Source: Flavobacteriales bacterium
GTDB taxonomy: Bacteria > Bacteroidota > Bacteroidia > Flavobacteriales_G > Salibacteraceae
Assembly: GCA_018660685.1 (NCBI GenBank)
Contig: JABJJW010000028.1
Location: forward strand, 35,184-99,183
Length of the DNA: 64,000 nucleotides
Direction of reading: 5' to 3'
The notes beneath the pieces are model-generated. The model had not been told where the DNA came from. It saw nothing but the letters and a program-made list of their open reading frames with translations, and made no database searches. Position 1 is the stretch's first letter. Every line of letters begins with the position of its first letter. Position numbers and translations under genes: made by a program. Below, in pieces: positions 41,134-51,435 of this stretch.

Positions 41134-42309
41134 ATGAGGCTACTCTATATTTCATTTTGGTCAATCGATAATGGGCTAACTCATGCTACAATTTTTCCTG
41201 TCCTTCGATATCTGATTAAGGAAAAACTGGTTTTGTCAATTACGCTGACCACTCCTGAAAGCAAACACAACGATGTATCGTTCCACGGTATTGAAGGTGT
41301 TACGTGGTTACCTATTTACACCGCCAAGAAAAATGTCAATGAGTCGGGCTTCTGGCAAATAATCACTCTTCTCAGGGGAGTTGGAAAACATTTGAGGAAC
41401 CACAAGTTGAAATACGACATGCTCTGGGCACGAGGCGCAGTAGCCGGCGGCGTTGCTTCTCTTCTGAGCAAGGTATTTTCTCTTCCCTTTGGAGTGGAAT
41501 CTTTTGAACCACACTCAGATTATATGCTTGAAAGTGGCGCTTGGAAGGACGGTCAGAAATACAGAATCCAAAAGAAGCAAGAGGCTCGAGCAATGAAGAA
41601 TGCCTCCATTCTAATCACGGTTTCAAGCCAATATACCGAGTACCTCAAATCAAATGGTCTGACTAATGTGCATACGATTCCATGTTCGCTTGATTTTGAT
41701 GAGATGCCCTTTGATAGCTCCATTCGAGAAGAAATTAGGAGCAGTCTTCCTCAGGTAGATAACCAATGGATCGTTGGAATATATGTGGGCAAATTCGGCG
41801 ACATCTACTACGATGATGAATTCTTCGACTACATAGGCCGTCTTCTTCATTCGGATGAAAACTACTTTCAAATCATTCTTACTCCGATGCTTGATCATGC
41901 GAAACGCGCATTTGAAAAGAGAGGAATTTCAGCTGAGCGATTTTTGATCAAGAAAGTTCCTCATTCGGAAATTGGCGCCTATTTAAGTGCTGCTGATATT
42001 GGATTCTGTCCGGTTAGACAGACCAAGAGTAAGAAGTATATGTCGCCAGTAAAGACTGGAGAATATCTCGCCGTAGGGCTCCCGATAATTGTCACCAAAG
42101 ACATCAGCGATGATTCTCAACTCATTGAGGAAAACGAAATAGGATTAGTCGTGGATTTTGAAGATGAAAACGCTCGAACTGCTATCCCTGACTTACGGAA
42201 GCTTTCCTCGATCTCAGAAAGAACTCAAATTCAAGAGCTCGGTGCACTCTATCGAGACTCCAAGCACAATTTCAAGGTCTACAACCAAGTTTTTAAGGCG
42301 CTAACTTGA
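41134..42309 (+). CDS. Glycosyltransferase (GT4-like)
   Basis: Glycosyltransferase C-terminal architecture (SPVKTGEYLAVGLPIIVTKDI). Confidence 0.75.
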   Translation: MRLLYISFWSIDNGLTHATIFPVLRYLIKEKLVLSITLTTPESKHNDVSFHGIEGVTWLPIYTAKKNVNESGFWQIITLLRGVGKHLRNHKLKYDMLWARGAVAGGVASLLSKVFSLPFGVESFEPHSDYMLESGAWKDGQKYRIQKKQEARAMKNASILITVSSQYTEYLKSNGLTNVHTIPCSLDFDEMPFDSSIREEIRSSLPQVDNQWIVGIYVGKFGDIYYDDEFFDYIGRLLHSDENYFQIILTPMLDHAKRAFEKRGISAERFLIKKVPHSEIGAYLSAADIGFCPVRQTKSKKYMSPVKTGEYLAVGLPIIVTKDISDDSQLIEENEIGLVVDFEDENARTAIPDLRKLSSISERTQIQELGALYRDSKHNFKVYNQVFKALT

Positions 42310-43111
42310 TCCACGCCTTGAGTGCTTCCAAAAGTTGAAAGTTCTTGAGGAAGGATCGAAACATTATTCTTCGTGCAGCAGTTTTGTAGCTCTTGATGTT
42401 AGAATCTGAAATCCCCTCTAGGACTTCCAACTCCTTTCCTACTTTTATGTAGCCTGCTATCAAACCATTCAGGTTATTCATTGCAGACTCACCATGCTTT
42501 CGGTAAAAAAGCACCGTTTCACTCGTGTAGGAATATTTAACATCACCGGCATATTCGGCATAGAATAGCAGCTCTTCACCATGACTCAGACCAGGCCTAA
42601 AGGCGTATTCAACATCCTTCTTTCTCAACATCCAAGTATTTCCGAAGAAACACGTCCCGTCTAAGCTCAGTAATGGCACTAGCGGAATACCATGAAACGA
42701 CGGTTTGTAGCGAGCTATCACGTTGCTCAAATCTTGATGAAACGTAAGAGTCGATCCATCAACCGCTCCAATTTGATCATCTTCTTGCAGTATTTTTGCG
42801 CGAGACCGCAGGCTTTCAAGTGGAAGGACGTCGTCACCATCTAGGAAGGTGAATAATTTGCCCGTCATTCTTTTTAAGCCCTCGTTCCTGCCTACACTGA
42901 CACCCAAATTTTCATTGAGATTCACCAGGACAATTCGCTCATCACTAAGTTCATTTAGGATTTCAGCCGTGCCATCGTTAGAACCATTGTTAATGATCAG
43001 CCATTCCCAGTCTGATAATGATTGTGCTAATACCGACTGAATGCATTGCTCCAAGTAGTCGGCATTATTGAATGTTACGGTGATTATGGACACCAAAGGA
43101 GCTGAATTCAT
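42293..43111 (-). CDS. Glycosyltransferase family 2
   Basis: PLVSIITVTFNNADYLEQCIQSVLAQSLSDWEWLIINNGSNDGT ... FLDGDDVLP. Confidence 0.9.
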   Translation of the reverse strand: MNSAPLVSIITVTFNNADYLEQCIQSVLAQSLSDWEWLIINNGSNDGTAEILNELSDERIVLVNLNENLGVSVGRNEGLKRMTGKLFTFLDGDDVLPLESLRSRAKILQEDDQIGAVDGSTLTFHQDLSNVIARYKPSFHGIPLVPLLSLDGTCFFGNTWMLRKKDVEYAFRPGLSHGEELLFYAEYAGDVKYSYTSETVLFYRKHGESAMNNLNGLIAGYIKVGKELEVLEGISDSNIKSYKTAARRIMFRSFLKNFQLLEALKAWIKLAP

Positions 43112-43214
43112 AGGGCAAAAGAATAAAGAATCGAAATACGGCCAAGAATTCATACTCCGACGACCCAACCTAAGCCCTAATTTGAAGGTATTATCTCCAT
43201 ACATTTGTCTAGCG

Positions 43215-43385
43215 ATGTTTGAGCGCATCACTTTATTGGCCCTTCCCGTGATTTTACTGATGTTTTTAGGAATTCCCCGGTCCAATGCTCAATGCCCTGC
43301 TATGCCCATTCAAATGACTGATTCTTCGTGTGAAATTGTGCTTGGAAATAGCAGCGAGACATTCCAAATTTTATTCAACCCATAG
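43215..43385 (+). pseudogene. Signal-peptide-bearing N-terminal remnant of a secreted protein
   Basis: MFERITLLALPVILLMFLGIPRSNAQCPAMPIQMTDSSCEIVLGNSSETFQILFNP*; stops one base before the start codon of the next gene. Confidence 0.45.
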
Positions 43386-43386
43386 A

Positions 43387-44685
43387 TTGAATATTTCAAA
43401 GAATATATTCTACAATCTACTCTCTCAGCTTCCACAAATCCTGTCGGGATTGATAGTGAGTATATTCTCTACCCGAATTCTTGGACCTGAGGGCAAAGGA
43501 GTATTTGGGGTCTTGACCTCTGATATTCTCTTGTTTGGGTTGATCATGAATCTTGGTATTCAGATGGCCACCGGCTATTTCATCTCGAGCAAGCAAACTG
43601 AGCCACGTAAAATACTGGGAGTAGGAATCTATCACTGGATGATCAACCTCATCTTGCTCGGAGGTGCGTTCGGCGTTCTGTATCAAATACAACCTGTCAA
43701 CATCCTCATACCAAGGATGGGGGCTCAATGGTTGCCTTATGCATATGTCTTTGCCTCATTCTCGCTTAACTACATGAACACCTTACTGAACGCCATTTTC
43801 ATTGGCAGTAAAAAGTTCAGATACATAAATCAATCCCTTATCCTCAAAGCGTTTAGCGACATTGTTTTCTTCTCGATTCTCTACTACTTACACTTACAAA
43901 GTGAGCTAGGCATGCAAGAAGTAATGGGAGCTTTCTTCCTAGTCATCGCACTTCAGTCGCTCTTCTGGATTATCTCCTACATGAAAGAATTTGGCGAGGC
44001 ACCTCAAATGAACAAAGGTGTAATAGCCCAGGTATCCATGCTGCTAGGCTTCTCGCTTATTGGCTATTTGTCTAACCTCTTGAACTTTTTGAACTATCGC
44101 CTAGATCTATGGGTAGTTGAGTACTTCACAACCATCGATCAGGTCGGGTTCTATGTATTTGCGGTGAATTTGACGCAGATGATGTGGCTTATATCGGATC
44201 CTATCGCTGGCATCCTCAAACCAAATCTTGCTGACCCTGATGTAAAGGATCGTGTTTCAATTTTTAGTGCCTTTCAAAGAGCAAATGCTACCATCATTCT
44301 GATCATAAGTCTAATCGCCTGGCTCATCGCCGACCTGCTCATAACATTGCTTTATGGATCAGAATTCTCCGCTTCCATCCTACCCTTTAAAATTCTTCTC
44401 ATCGGCAATTTTTTCGCCTGTAGTTCAAAGGTGTTTGCGGTCTATAATGTTGTCACCAACAACATCAAATTCAATTTACAGGCAACTGCATTTGGGCTGA
44501 TGCTCACTGTGATATTCGACCTTCTTTTCATTCCAGAAAATGGAATAATCGGCGCGGCTTGGGCATCCAATATTGCCTATTTTGGGACCTTTGCATACTT
44601 GGTATTGGTTTGTCGATTCAAGTTGGACTTGAAAATCAACAACCTCTTCCTATTCACTAAAAAAGACCTTCAATTTCTTCAGTGA
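43387..44685 (+). CDS. Polysaccharide/oligosaccharide flippase (MOP superfamily); probable TTG start
   Basis: Multi-TM; NIFYNLLSQLPQILSGLIVSIFSTRILGPEGKGVFGVL typical Wzx-like start. Confidence 0.87.
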   Translation: MNISKNIFYNLLSQLPQILSGLIVSIFSTRILGPEGKGVFGVLTSDILLFGLIMNLGIQMATGYFISSKQTEPRKILGVGIYHWMINLILLGGAFGVLYQIQPVNILIPRMGAQWLPYAYVFASFSLNYMNTLLNAIFIGSKKFRYINQSLILKAFSDIVFFSILYYLHLQSELGMQEVMGAFFLVIALQSLFWIISYMKEFGEAPQMNKGVIAQVSMLLGFSLIGYLSNLLNFLNYRLDLWVVEYFTTIDQVGFYVFAVNLTQMMWLISDPIAGILKPNLADPDVKDRVSIFSAFQRANATIILIISLIAWLIADLLITLLYGSEFSASILPFKILLIGNFFACSSKVFAVYNVVTNNIKFNLQATAFGLMLTVIFDLLFIPENGIIGAAWASNIAYFGTFAYLVLVCRFKLDLKINNLFLFTKKDLQFLQ

Positions 44686-45389
44686 TGAGTGATGTAGAAA
44701 AGTTTTATGATGAGTTTGCCGATAAGCAAGAAGACGCAGGCATCAACCGCCGTCATGTTAGCATCGATAACTGGCTTACTGAATTCGGGTTAAAGACGAA
44801 TCATCAAGTTCTTGAAATTGGCTGTGGCGTCGGGACTCAAACAGAACTATTGGCAAAGCGTCTAAACGAAGGATCGATCACTGCGTGTGACATCAGTTCT
44901 GAGAGTGTAAAACGGGCCGAGAGTCGATTGAATGGTTTCAGCAACGCGAAATTCATCGCTTGCGACATTGTTGAATACAACATGGAAGGCAGCTATGACT
45001 TCATCATAATGCCAGATGTTCTTGAGCACATTCCGATCGACCAACATCGTAGGCTTTTTGTAAAACTGTCACAGCTGCTCAAAGAGGAGGGCAGTCTTGT
45101 AATTCATATTCCAGACCCATATTACAATCAATGGGTATCCATTCATCGGCCAGAACTGCAACAGATTATAGATCAAAACTTATTTATGCCACTAATAATC
45201 AAACCAATTTATGATGCCGGCTTATGCATAGAATATCTAAAAACATATGATTTGCACGCAAATAATGGTGACTATCAAGTAATCTTAATAAGAAAAGTAA
45301 GAGACAAACTATACGATCCGCTCATTAGATCAAAATCCCCAATAGCAAAACTTATTTGGAAACTGAAATCTTTCTTTCATATTACTTAG
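44682..45389 (+). CDS. Class I SAM-dependent methyltransferase
   Basis: VLEIGCGVGTQTELLAKRL, ITACDISSESVKRAESRL, FIIMPDVLEHIP. Confidence 0.88.
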   Translation: MMSDVEKFYDEFADKQEDAGINRRHVSIDNWLTEFGLKTNHQVLEIGCGVGTQTELLAKRLNEGSITACDISSESVKRAESRLNGFSNAKFIACDIVEYNMEGSYDFIIMPDVLEHIPIDQHRRLFVKLSQLLKEEGSLVIHIPDPYYNQWVSIHRPELQQIIDQNLFMPLIIKPIYDAGLCIEYLKTYDLHANNGDYQVILIRKVRDKLYDPLIRSKSPIAKLIWKLKSFFHIT

Positions 45390-45428
45390 GTCAGAATAAC
45401 TTTAGAAGATGAATCAAGATAATTAATT

Positions 45429-46259
45429 GTGATGATCAATCAGTTAAAAAAAATAGCATCACAAGCCTACTACGAAAAAGGTGCAAGACAAGTTTGGGAA
45501 ATTACTAAGATTATTAGTCGATTTCTACTCAATTGGCAATATAACCCCGAACAGAAATTTATAATTTTTGGGCAAGGCCGAACTGGCTCTACTCTTTTGC
45601 TGCAGTTAATTAACAGCTCAGAAAATGTTTACTGTGACGGTGAAATCTACAGCACTGAATTTCCATTCAGAATATGGAGAAAAGGACTTGCGACAAAAGT
45701 CTACTTAAAAATAAGGAGTAAAGCATTTGGGGTGAAAATTTACGGTTGTAGAATAAAGATTTACGACCTTTATAGGCACCAGTGCATGAGCACAGACGAA
45801 TCCATTACATTCATAAACACTCTTGCAAAAGATGGATGGAAGATTATTCATCTTACCCGAACAAATAAATTTAGACAGTGCCTTTCGAGTCTTGTGGCAG
45901 AGGAAAGAAATGTTTACCATTTTCAAGACGAAAGCACCAAAACCAAGCAAAAAGTGACGATAAAAACGGAAGAAATCCCAGAGCGAATTAAGTTGTTGCG
46001 CATTTTTGACAAACAAGAACAGGATTCATTGAAGGATGTTTCCGTTCTATCTGTGAACTATGAAAAGGATCTGGAGAACCAAATTAACCATCAAGCTACT
46101 CTGAATAAGATTTGTGCATTCTTAAATATTCCGGAAGTCGAAGCCAACGTTCAACTTACACGCACAAGTACATCAACATTAGAAAATTATATTGAAAATC
46201 ATGAGGCACTTAAGTCAGTCTTGATTTCTGAAAATCTTCAGCATTACCTCAGTGAATGA
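45429..46259 (+). CDS. Sulfotransferase-like protein (PAPS-binding loop)
   Basis: FIIFGQGRTGSTLLLQLINSSENVYCDGEIYS resembles a sulfotransferase 5'-PSB loop. Confidence 0.75.
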   Translation: MMINQLKKIASQAYYEKGARQVWEITKIISRFLLNWQYNPEQKFIIFGQGRTGSTLLLQLINSSENVYCDGEIYSTEFPFRIWRKGLATKVYLKIRSKAFGVKIYGCRIKIYDLYRHQCMSTDESITFINTLAKDGWKIIHLTRTNKFRQCLSSLVAEERNVYHFQDESTKTKQKVTIKTEEIPERIKLLRIFDKQEQDSLKDVSVLSVNYEKDLENQINHQATLNKICAFLNIPEVEANVQLTRTSTSTLENYIENHEALKSVLISENLQHYLSE

Positions 46260-47455
46260 ATAAAGCAAACATCGATCATGTATTGATGGTTGCCGCCTGG
46301 TGGCCGACTACCGAGAAGCCAAATTCTGGTTTATTTATAAGAGAACATGCTCTTGCAGTTGCAAAGTATGTTAGAGAAGTTTCAGTTATTCACGTTTCGA
46401 TAGAAAAGGAACTGTCGTCATTCCCATTTTCAATAGAAATAGAGCAAAGCAACGACCGTGGGCTGCACGTTTATCATGCCCAAATAAAAACAGCTATTAG
46501 AATATTTGGCGTACATGATTTGCTTATCCGAAAGACCTTTGCTAAGTCATTCGCGCTGGTAGGTAAAAACTTCCTGCCTCAATTTTTCCACCTGCATGTA
46601 AGGGATCATATCACGAAATTGGCTCTAAAGGTTCAAGCTATCAAATCACTTCCGTTCATTCATACCGAACATTTTTCTTTCTATCACCATGGCATAGATT
46701 TATTGCCAAGAACAAAAAAAAAAAAGGAAATAGAAGATTTAAAAAACTGGTTTTCAAATTCGAAGCTAAAAATTTTCACACCTGTTTCGAATAACCTTGG
46801 GAATATAATTTGTGAACGTTTTGAACTCAAAAACGAGAAAATAGAGGTTATTCCCAACGTAGCTTCCAAGGCATTCTATTTCCATGAAAAGCCACATGAT
46901 AAATTAAAGAAATTCAAAATAGTACTTGCCGCAGCCTGGCTAGAACCTAAAAACCCTCAACTTTTCTTTGAGGCTATTACCAAACTTGCGCCCGAATTTA
47001 CTGAGCTTCTTGAAATTGATGTTTTTGGTGAAGGACCTGAACTAGAATTGAGCAGGGTAATAATTGAGAGCAAGTTGCCACACCTAAGTATTAATCTCAG
47101 AGGTTTTCAAAGCAAAACTGAACTAGCAAAAGCCCTGCAATCGGCACACTTATTTGTACATCCCACTAATAGAGAAAACCTACCCACTGTAATTATTGAA
47201 TCATTATGCTGTGGCACCCCTGTTTTATCTATGAATGTGAATGGAATTCCAGAATTAATAGATGACAGCAACGGAATTCTTGTAGAACCCAAAGATGTTG
47301 AAGCGCTAAAAAATGCGCTAAAAAAAATAATCTCCATCTATGAGAATTTTGATCGTAAAAGCATCGCTCAGGAAGCCCAAAATAGGTTTTCGCCTAGTGT
47401 GATTGGGAGAAAATTCTTCCATCTGTACCAGCAAATCTGCGCGGAAATTAAATGA
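46256..47455 (+). CDS. Glycosyltransferase family 4
   Basis: HPTNRENLPTVIIESLCCGTPVLSMNVNGIPELIDDSNGILVEPKD. Confidence 0.9.
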   Translation: MNKANIDHVLMVAAWWPTTEKPNSGLFIREHALAVAKYVREVSVIHVSIEKELSSFPFSIEIEQSNDRGLHVYHAQIKTAIRIFGVHDLLIRKTFAKSFALVGKNFLPQFFHLHVRDHITKLALKVQAIKSLPFIHTEHFSFYHHGIDLLPRTKKKKEIEDLKNWFSNSKLKIFTPVSNNLGNIICERFELKNEKIEVIPNVASKAFYFHEKPHDKLKKFKIVLAAAWLEPKNPQLFFEAITKLAPEFTELLEIDVFGEGPELELSRVIIESKLPHLSINLRGFQSKTELAKALQSAHLFVHPTNRENLPTVIIESLCCGTPVLSMNVNGIPELIDDSNGILVEPKDVEALKNALKKIISIYENFDRKSIAQEAQNRFSPSVIGRKFFHLYQQICAEIK

Positions 47456-48624
47456 AAAATACCACCACCGTTGTGATGCTCCTTGACAACCCCCTTATTT
47501 CTGATTCAAGGGTAGAGAAAGAAGCCGTTTCTTTTATTAATTCTGGGTTTAACGTAATAGTTTACTGTGTTTCTGATAAGAATTTACCTTTAGAAGAAAC
47601 CCGCAATGGAATCGCTATCAAACGCATTCTCAGTCCATTTTTTCAAAAGCCTTTTGGTAAAAATTATAACGAAGAATTGAAGCTGTTTGCAAATAAAATC
47701 CTTCAGGTGTCTTTTGACATACTGCACTGTCATGACTATATGTTGATGCCTTTAGCAGCGCTTATAAAGCATAAAGAGCCTAGAATTTTCTTGACTTATG
47801 ATAGTCATGAATACCTAATAGGCTGGCCTTATTACAAGGAAACTCCTAGCCTAGTTAATCGGCTAAAAGGCTATTTGGTTTGGAGGAGAATGCTTCAAAA
47901 TGAAAAAAATGCTTCAAAATCCATCAACGCCCTTTTAACGTCAAGCACAGCGATTTCCGCAGCGTTAAAAAAACGCTTTAAGCTTCCTTTTGAGGGTATC
48001 TCTGTCAGAAACATTCCTGAATCTAAGAAAATAGATCCGACTATTTCGCTCCGGGAAACGTTGAAAATAAGTAATAATCGGAAATTACTTGTTCACTCAG
48101 GAAGTGTCTACATGCCACTAAAATTTATTGAACAATTAATTCGCCTAATTAATAATTCCATTAATTTATCTCTTGTGTTTATAGGCAACCGATCTATTCA
48201 TGGCGATTTAAAAGAGGAGTATAGAGAAGCCCAACACATCCATTTTATTGACTACCAGCCAAACCTATTGCTTGATCAACTTGCCAGCTGCGATGCCGGG
48301 ATTCTTTACACTAGATCAAAGTCATACAAAGCACATCAGCTAGGTTCTTCAAACAAACTGATGGAATATGGACTCGCGGGCTTGCCAACCATAGGCACAG
48401 ATCAACCGGCGCACCAAGAACTTAAAGAACAATTTAATCATATTGAATTGTTCTATGAAAACAACATTACTTCCTTTAAATCGGCCACCAATCGCATGAT
48501 TGATCTACTTCCAGAAAAAAAGAAAAACGCAGAAGGCATTAAACACTCGCTATCTTGGAAAAATGAATTTAGACCTGTGATTGAGCTTTATAAAAAAGTA
48601 GCCGATAGGATGGCTGAGGCATAG
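47452..48624 (+). CDS. Glycosyltransferase (GT4-like)
   Basis: DNPLISDSRVEKEAVSF, LHCHDYMLMPLAAL, LGSSNKLMEYGLAGLPTIGTD. Confidence 0.82.
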   Translation: MKNTTTVVMLLDNPLISDSRVEKEAVSFINSGFNVIVYCVSDKNLPLEETRNGIAIKRILSPFFQKPFGKNYNEELKLFANKILQVSFDILHCHDYMLMPLAALIKHKEPRIFLTYDSHEYLIGWPYYKETPSLVNRLKGYLVWRRMLQNEKNASKSINALLTSSTAISAALKKRFKLPFEGISVRNIPESKKIDPTISLRETLKISNNRKLLVHSGSVYMPLKFIEQLIRLINNSINLSLVFIGNRSIHGDLKEEYREAQHIHFIDYQPNLLLDQLASCDAGILYTRSKSYKAHQLGSSNKLMEYGLAGLPTIGTDQPAHQELKEQFNHIELFYENNITSFKSATNRMIDLLPEKKKNAEGIKHSLSWKNEFRPVIELYKKVADRMAEA

Positions 48625-48726
48625 CGGAATTATGCCGAATGCCTGCTCGATTGCGTATTCCGACATTCGTGTTTTCCTTAGAACTTCTGGAGTTTACATT
48701 TGCCTCCTGATTACAGATATTAAATT

Positions 48727-49398
48727 ATGGTAGCACTAATCCGCACTTCAGTAGCCAGGAAATATGCCATGGCGCTTTCGGGATTTTTTCTTCTCTTCTT
48801 CCTGCTTCAACACCTGACGATCAACTTCACCTCAATCCTCAGCGCTGAGACCTTTAATTTTCTCTCTCATTTCATGGGCACTAACCCTTTCGTTCAGTAC
48901 GCCCTTCAGCCGGTGCTGGCATTTGGAGTGTTTTTTCACATCGCAATGGGAATTGTGCTCGAATTGCAGAATCGCGCAGCTCGGGATCTCAATTATTCCT
49001 ATTCAAATCCAGCGGCAAGCTCCACATGGATGAGTAGAAACATGATCATTACAGGGATCGCAGTCCTGCTCTTTTTAGGTCTACACTTTTATGACTTCTG
49101 GTTCCCAGAACTAAAGCTCAAATTCATCGATGGAGTGTGGAACATTGAAGACCGTTATTTCTCAGAGCTGCAACACAAATTCGCCGACCCAATCCGAACT
49201 GCACTCTATGTACTTTCATTCGGTTTCTTGGCGTTGCATCTCTTACACGGATTTCAAAGCGCCTTTCAATCAGTTGGATTCAGAAATAACAAGTACACCC
49301 CAACTGTGAAACTATTGGCAAACATTTATGGCGTCGCTGTTCCATTAGGATTTATCGTCGTTGCCTTGTATCACTACTTCGGATCATTAACGCATTAA
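48727..49398 (+). CDS. sdhC: Succinate dehydrogenase cytochrome b subunit
   Basis: Multi-TM b-type subunit directly upstream of sdhA and sdhB. Confidence 0.92.
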   Translation: MVALIRTSVARKYAMALSGFFLLFFLLQHLTINFTSILSAETFNFLSHFMGTNPFVQYALQPVLAFGVFFHIAMGIVLELQNRAARDLNYSYSNPAASSTWMSRNMIITGIAVLLFLGLHFYDFWFPELKLKFIDGVWNIEDRYFSELQHKFADPIRTALYVLSFGFLALHLLHGFQSAFQSVGFRNNKYTPTVKLLANIYGVAVPLGFIVVALYHYFGSLTH

Positions 49399-49406
49399 GA
49401 AGAGAC

Positions 49407-51410
49407 ATGACAAAGCTCGATTCAAAAATTCCAGAAGGTCCAATTGCAGACAAATGGACGAAACACAAAAACGACATCAACGTCGTTAATCCTGCCAACA
49501 AGCGATCCATTGATGTAATCGTGGTCGGTTCAGGTCTTGCAGGTGGATCAGCGAGTGCGTCGCTCGCAGAGATGGGATATAATGTCAAAACATTCTGCTT
49601 TCAAGATTCACCTCGAAGAGCGCACTCGATTGCTGCACAAGGAGGAATCAATGCTGCAAAGAATTATCAAAATGATGGTGACTCCACATATCGATTGTTC
49701 TACGACACGGTAAAGGGAGGTGATTATCGAGCTCGGGAAGCGAACGTGTATCGACTCGCGGAAGTTTCGGCTAACATCATCGACCAGTGTGTTGCCCAAG
49801 GAGTGCCATTTGCACGTGAGTATGGCGGCTTACTAGACAACCGGTCTTTTGGAGGTGTGCTGGTTTCCAGGACTTTCTATGCCAAAGGGCAGACTGGGCA
49901 ACAGTTACTTCTTGGAGCCTACTCAGCGATGGCCCGGAAGATTAATACTGGCAAAATCAAGATGTACAACAGGCACGAAATGCTGGACTTGGTCATCGTA
50001 GATGGAAAGGCCAGAGGAATCATTGCCCGAAATCTAGTAACTGGAAAGATCGAACGGCACGCTGCACATGCTGTTGTGCTTGCCACTGGAGGCTACGGAA
50101 ATGTCTTTTTCCTTTCGACCAATGCCATGGGTTCTAACGTAACAGCGGCTTGGAGAGCTCATAGAAAAGGAGCATTCTTTTCAAACCCATGTTACACACA
50201 GATTCATCCTACGTGCATTCCCCGTTCGGGTGACTATCAATCAAAGCTGACTCTGATGTCTGAGTCGCTCAGGAACGATGGTAGGATTTGGGTACCAAAA
50301 GAAAAGGAAGATGCCATTGCGATTCAGGAGAATCGAATGAATGCGATTGATCTTCCTGAAGAAAAAAGAGACTATTACTTAGAACGACGGTATCCGGCCT
50401 TTGGTAACTTGGTTCCTCGTGACGTAGCATCTCGAGCTGCCAAAGAACGATGCGACGCGGGTTTTGGTGTCAACGAAACAGGTGAGGCAGTGTACCTAGA
50501 CTTCGCTACAGCAATCATGCGCTATGGGCAAGAGAAGGCTAATATTCTTCATCTCGAGAATCCTTCCGATGCGAAAATTAGAGAATTGGGCGAAGGCGTA
50601 GTGGAAGCCAAGTATGGAAATCTATTTCAGATGTATGAAAAGATCACGGATGATAATCCATACAAAATGCCCATGAAAATTTATCCTGCGGTTCACTATA
50701 CAATGGGCGGATTATGGGTAGACTACAATTTGATGACGAGCATCCCTGGTTGTTATGCTGCAGGGGAAGCAAACTTCTCTGATCACGGTGCGAATCGACT
50801 TGGTGCTTCTGCATTAATGCAAGGGCTCGCCGATGGATACTTTGTACTTCCTTACACAATTGGAGATTTCTTGGCGGACGACATCCGAACGGGACCAATT
50901 TCAACCGAATCTGCGGAATTTGATCAAGCAGAAAAAGATGTCCGAGAAAGATTGGATAGCCTGATCAACAACAAAGGATCGAAGTCTGTGGATCATTTCC
51001 ACAAAAGACTGGGTAAGGTCATGTGGGACAAAGTTGGAATGGCACGAAATGAAAAGGGACTAAAAGAAGCGATTGAGGAAATTCGACAGATCCGCGATGA
51101 ATTCTATGAGGACGTATTTGTACCTGGCAGTCAGAACGAATTCAATCAAGAGCTGGCAAAAGCAACTCGAGTTGCGGACTTTTTAGAACTCGGTGAGTTA
51201 TTCGCGAAAGATGCACTGGAAAGAACGGAATCATGCGGTGGCCACTTCCGTGAAGAATCACAAACACCAGAAGGCGAGGCGCTTCGAGACGATGAAAACT
51301 TTGCGTTTTCATCGAATTGGGAATGGACGGGTGATCCTAGAAATTCAGTCATGCACAAAGAAGAATTGACGTTTAACGATATTGAATTGAAGCAGCGTTC
51401 ATACAAGTAG
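49407..51410 (+). CDS. sdhA: Succinate dehydrogenase/fumarate reductase flavoprotein subunit
   Basis: [56 protein letters not shown]. Confidence 0.96.
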   Translation: MTKLDSKIPEGPIADKWTKHKNDINVVNPANKRSIDVIVVGSGLAGGSASASLAEMGYNVKTFCFQDSPRRAHSIAAQGGINAAKNYQNDGDSTYRLFYDTVKGGDYRAREANVYRLAEVSANIIDQCVAQGVPFAREYGGLLDNRSFGGVLVSRTFYAKGQTGQQLLLGAYSAMARKINTGKIKMYNRHEMLDLVIVDGKARGIIARNLVTGKIERHAAHAVVLATGGYGNVFFLSTNAMGSNVTAAWRAHRKGAFFSNPCYTQIHPTCIPRSGDYQSKLTLMSESLRNDGRIWVPKEKEDAIAIQENRMNAIDLPEEKRDYYLERRYPAFGNLVPRDVASRAAKERCDAGFGVNETGEAVYLDFATAIMRYGQEKANILHLENPSDAKIRELGEGVVEAKYGNLFQMYEKITDDNPYKMPMKIYPAVHYTMGGLWVDYNLMTSIPGCYAAGEANFSDHGANRLGASALMQGLADGYFVLPYTIGDFLADDIRTGPISTESAEFDQAEKDVRERLDSLINNKGSKSVDHFHKRLGKVMWDKVGMARNEKGLKEAIEEIRQIRDEFYEDVFVPGSQNEFNQELAKATRVADFLELGELFAKDALERTESCGGHFREESQTPEGEALRDDENFAFSSNWEWTGDPRNSVMHKEELTFNDIELKQRSYK

Positions 51411-51435
51411 AATTACTTGACAAAGCGAAAAGCAT

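Noticed and set aside
43068-43214. 5' part of track ORF 43068..43385
   Set aside because: Overlaps the start region of the opposite-strand GT2; only the part from the ATG at 43215 has a convincing signal peptide.
47889-47920. 13-nt direct repeat aatgcttcaaaat inside a glycosyltransferase gene
   Set aside because: Short repeat in an A-rich coding region, likely chance.
48625-48726. Possible RNA gene between the glycosyltransferase and sdhC
   Set aside because: No tRNA fold or strong hairpin by eye; best explained as the sdhC promoter region (TACATTTG).
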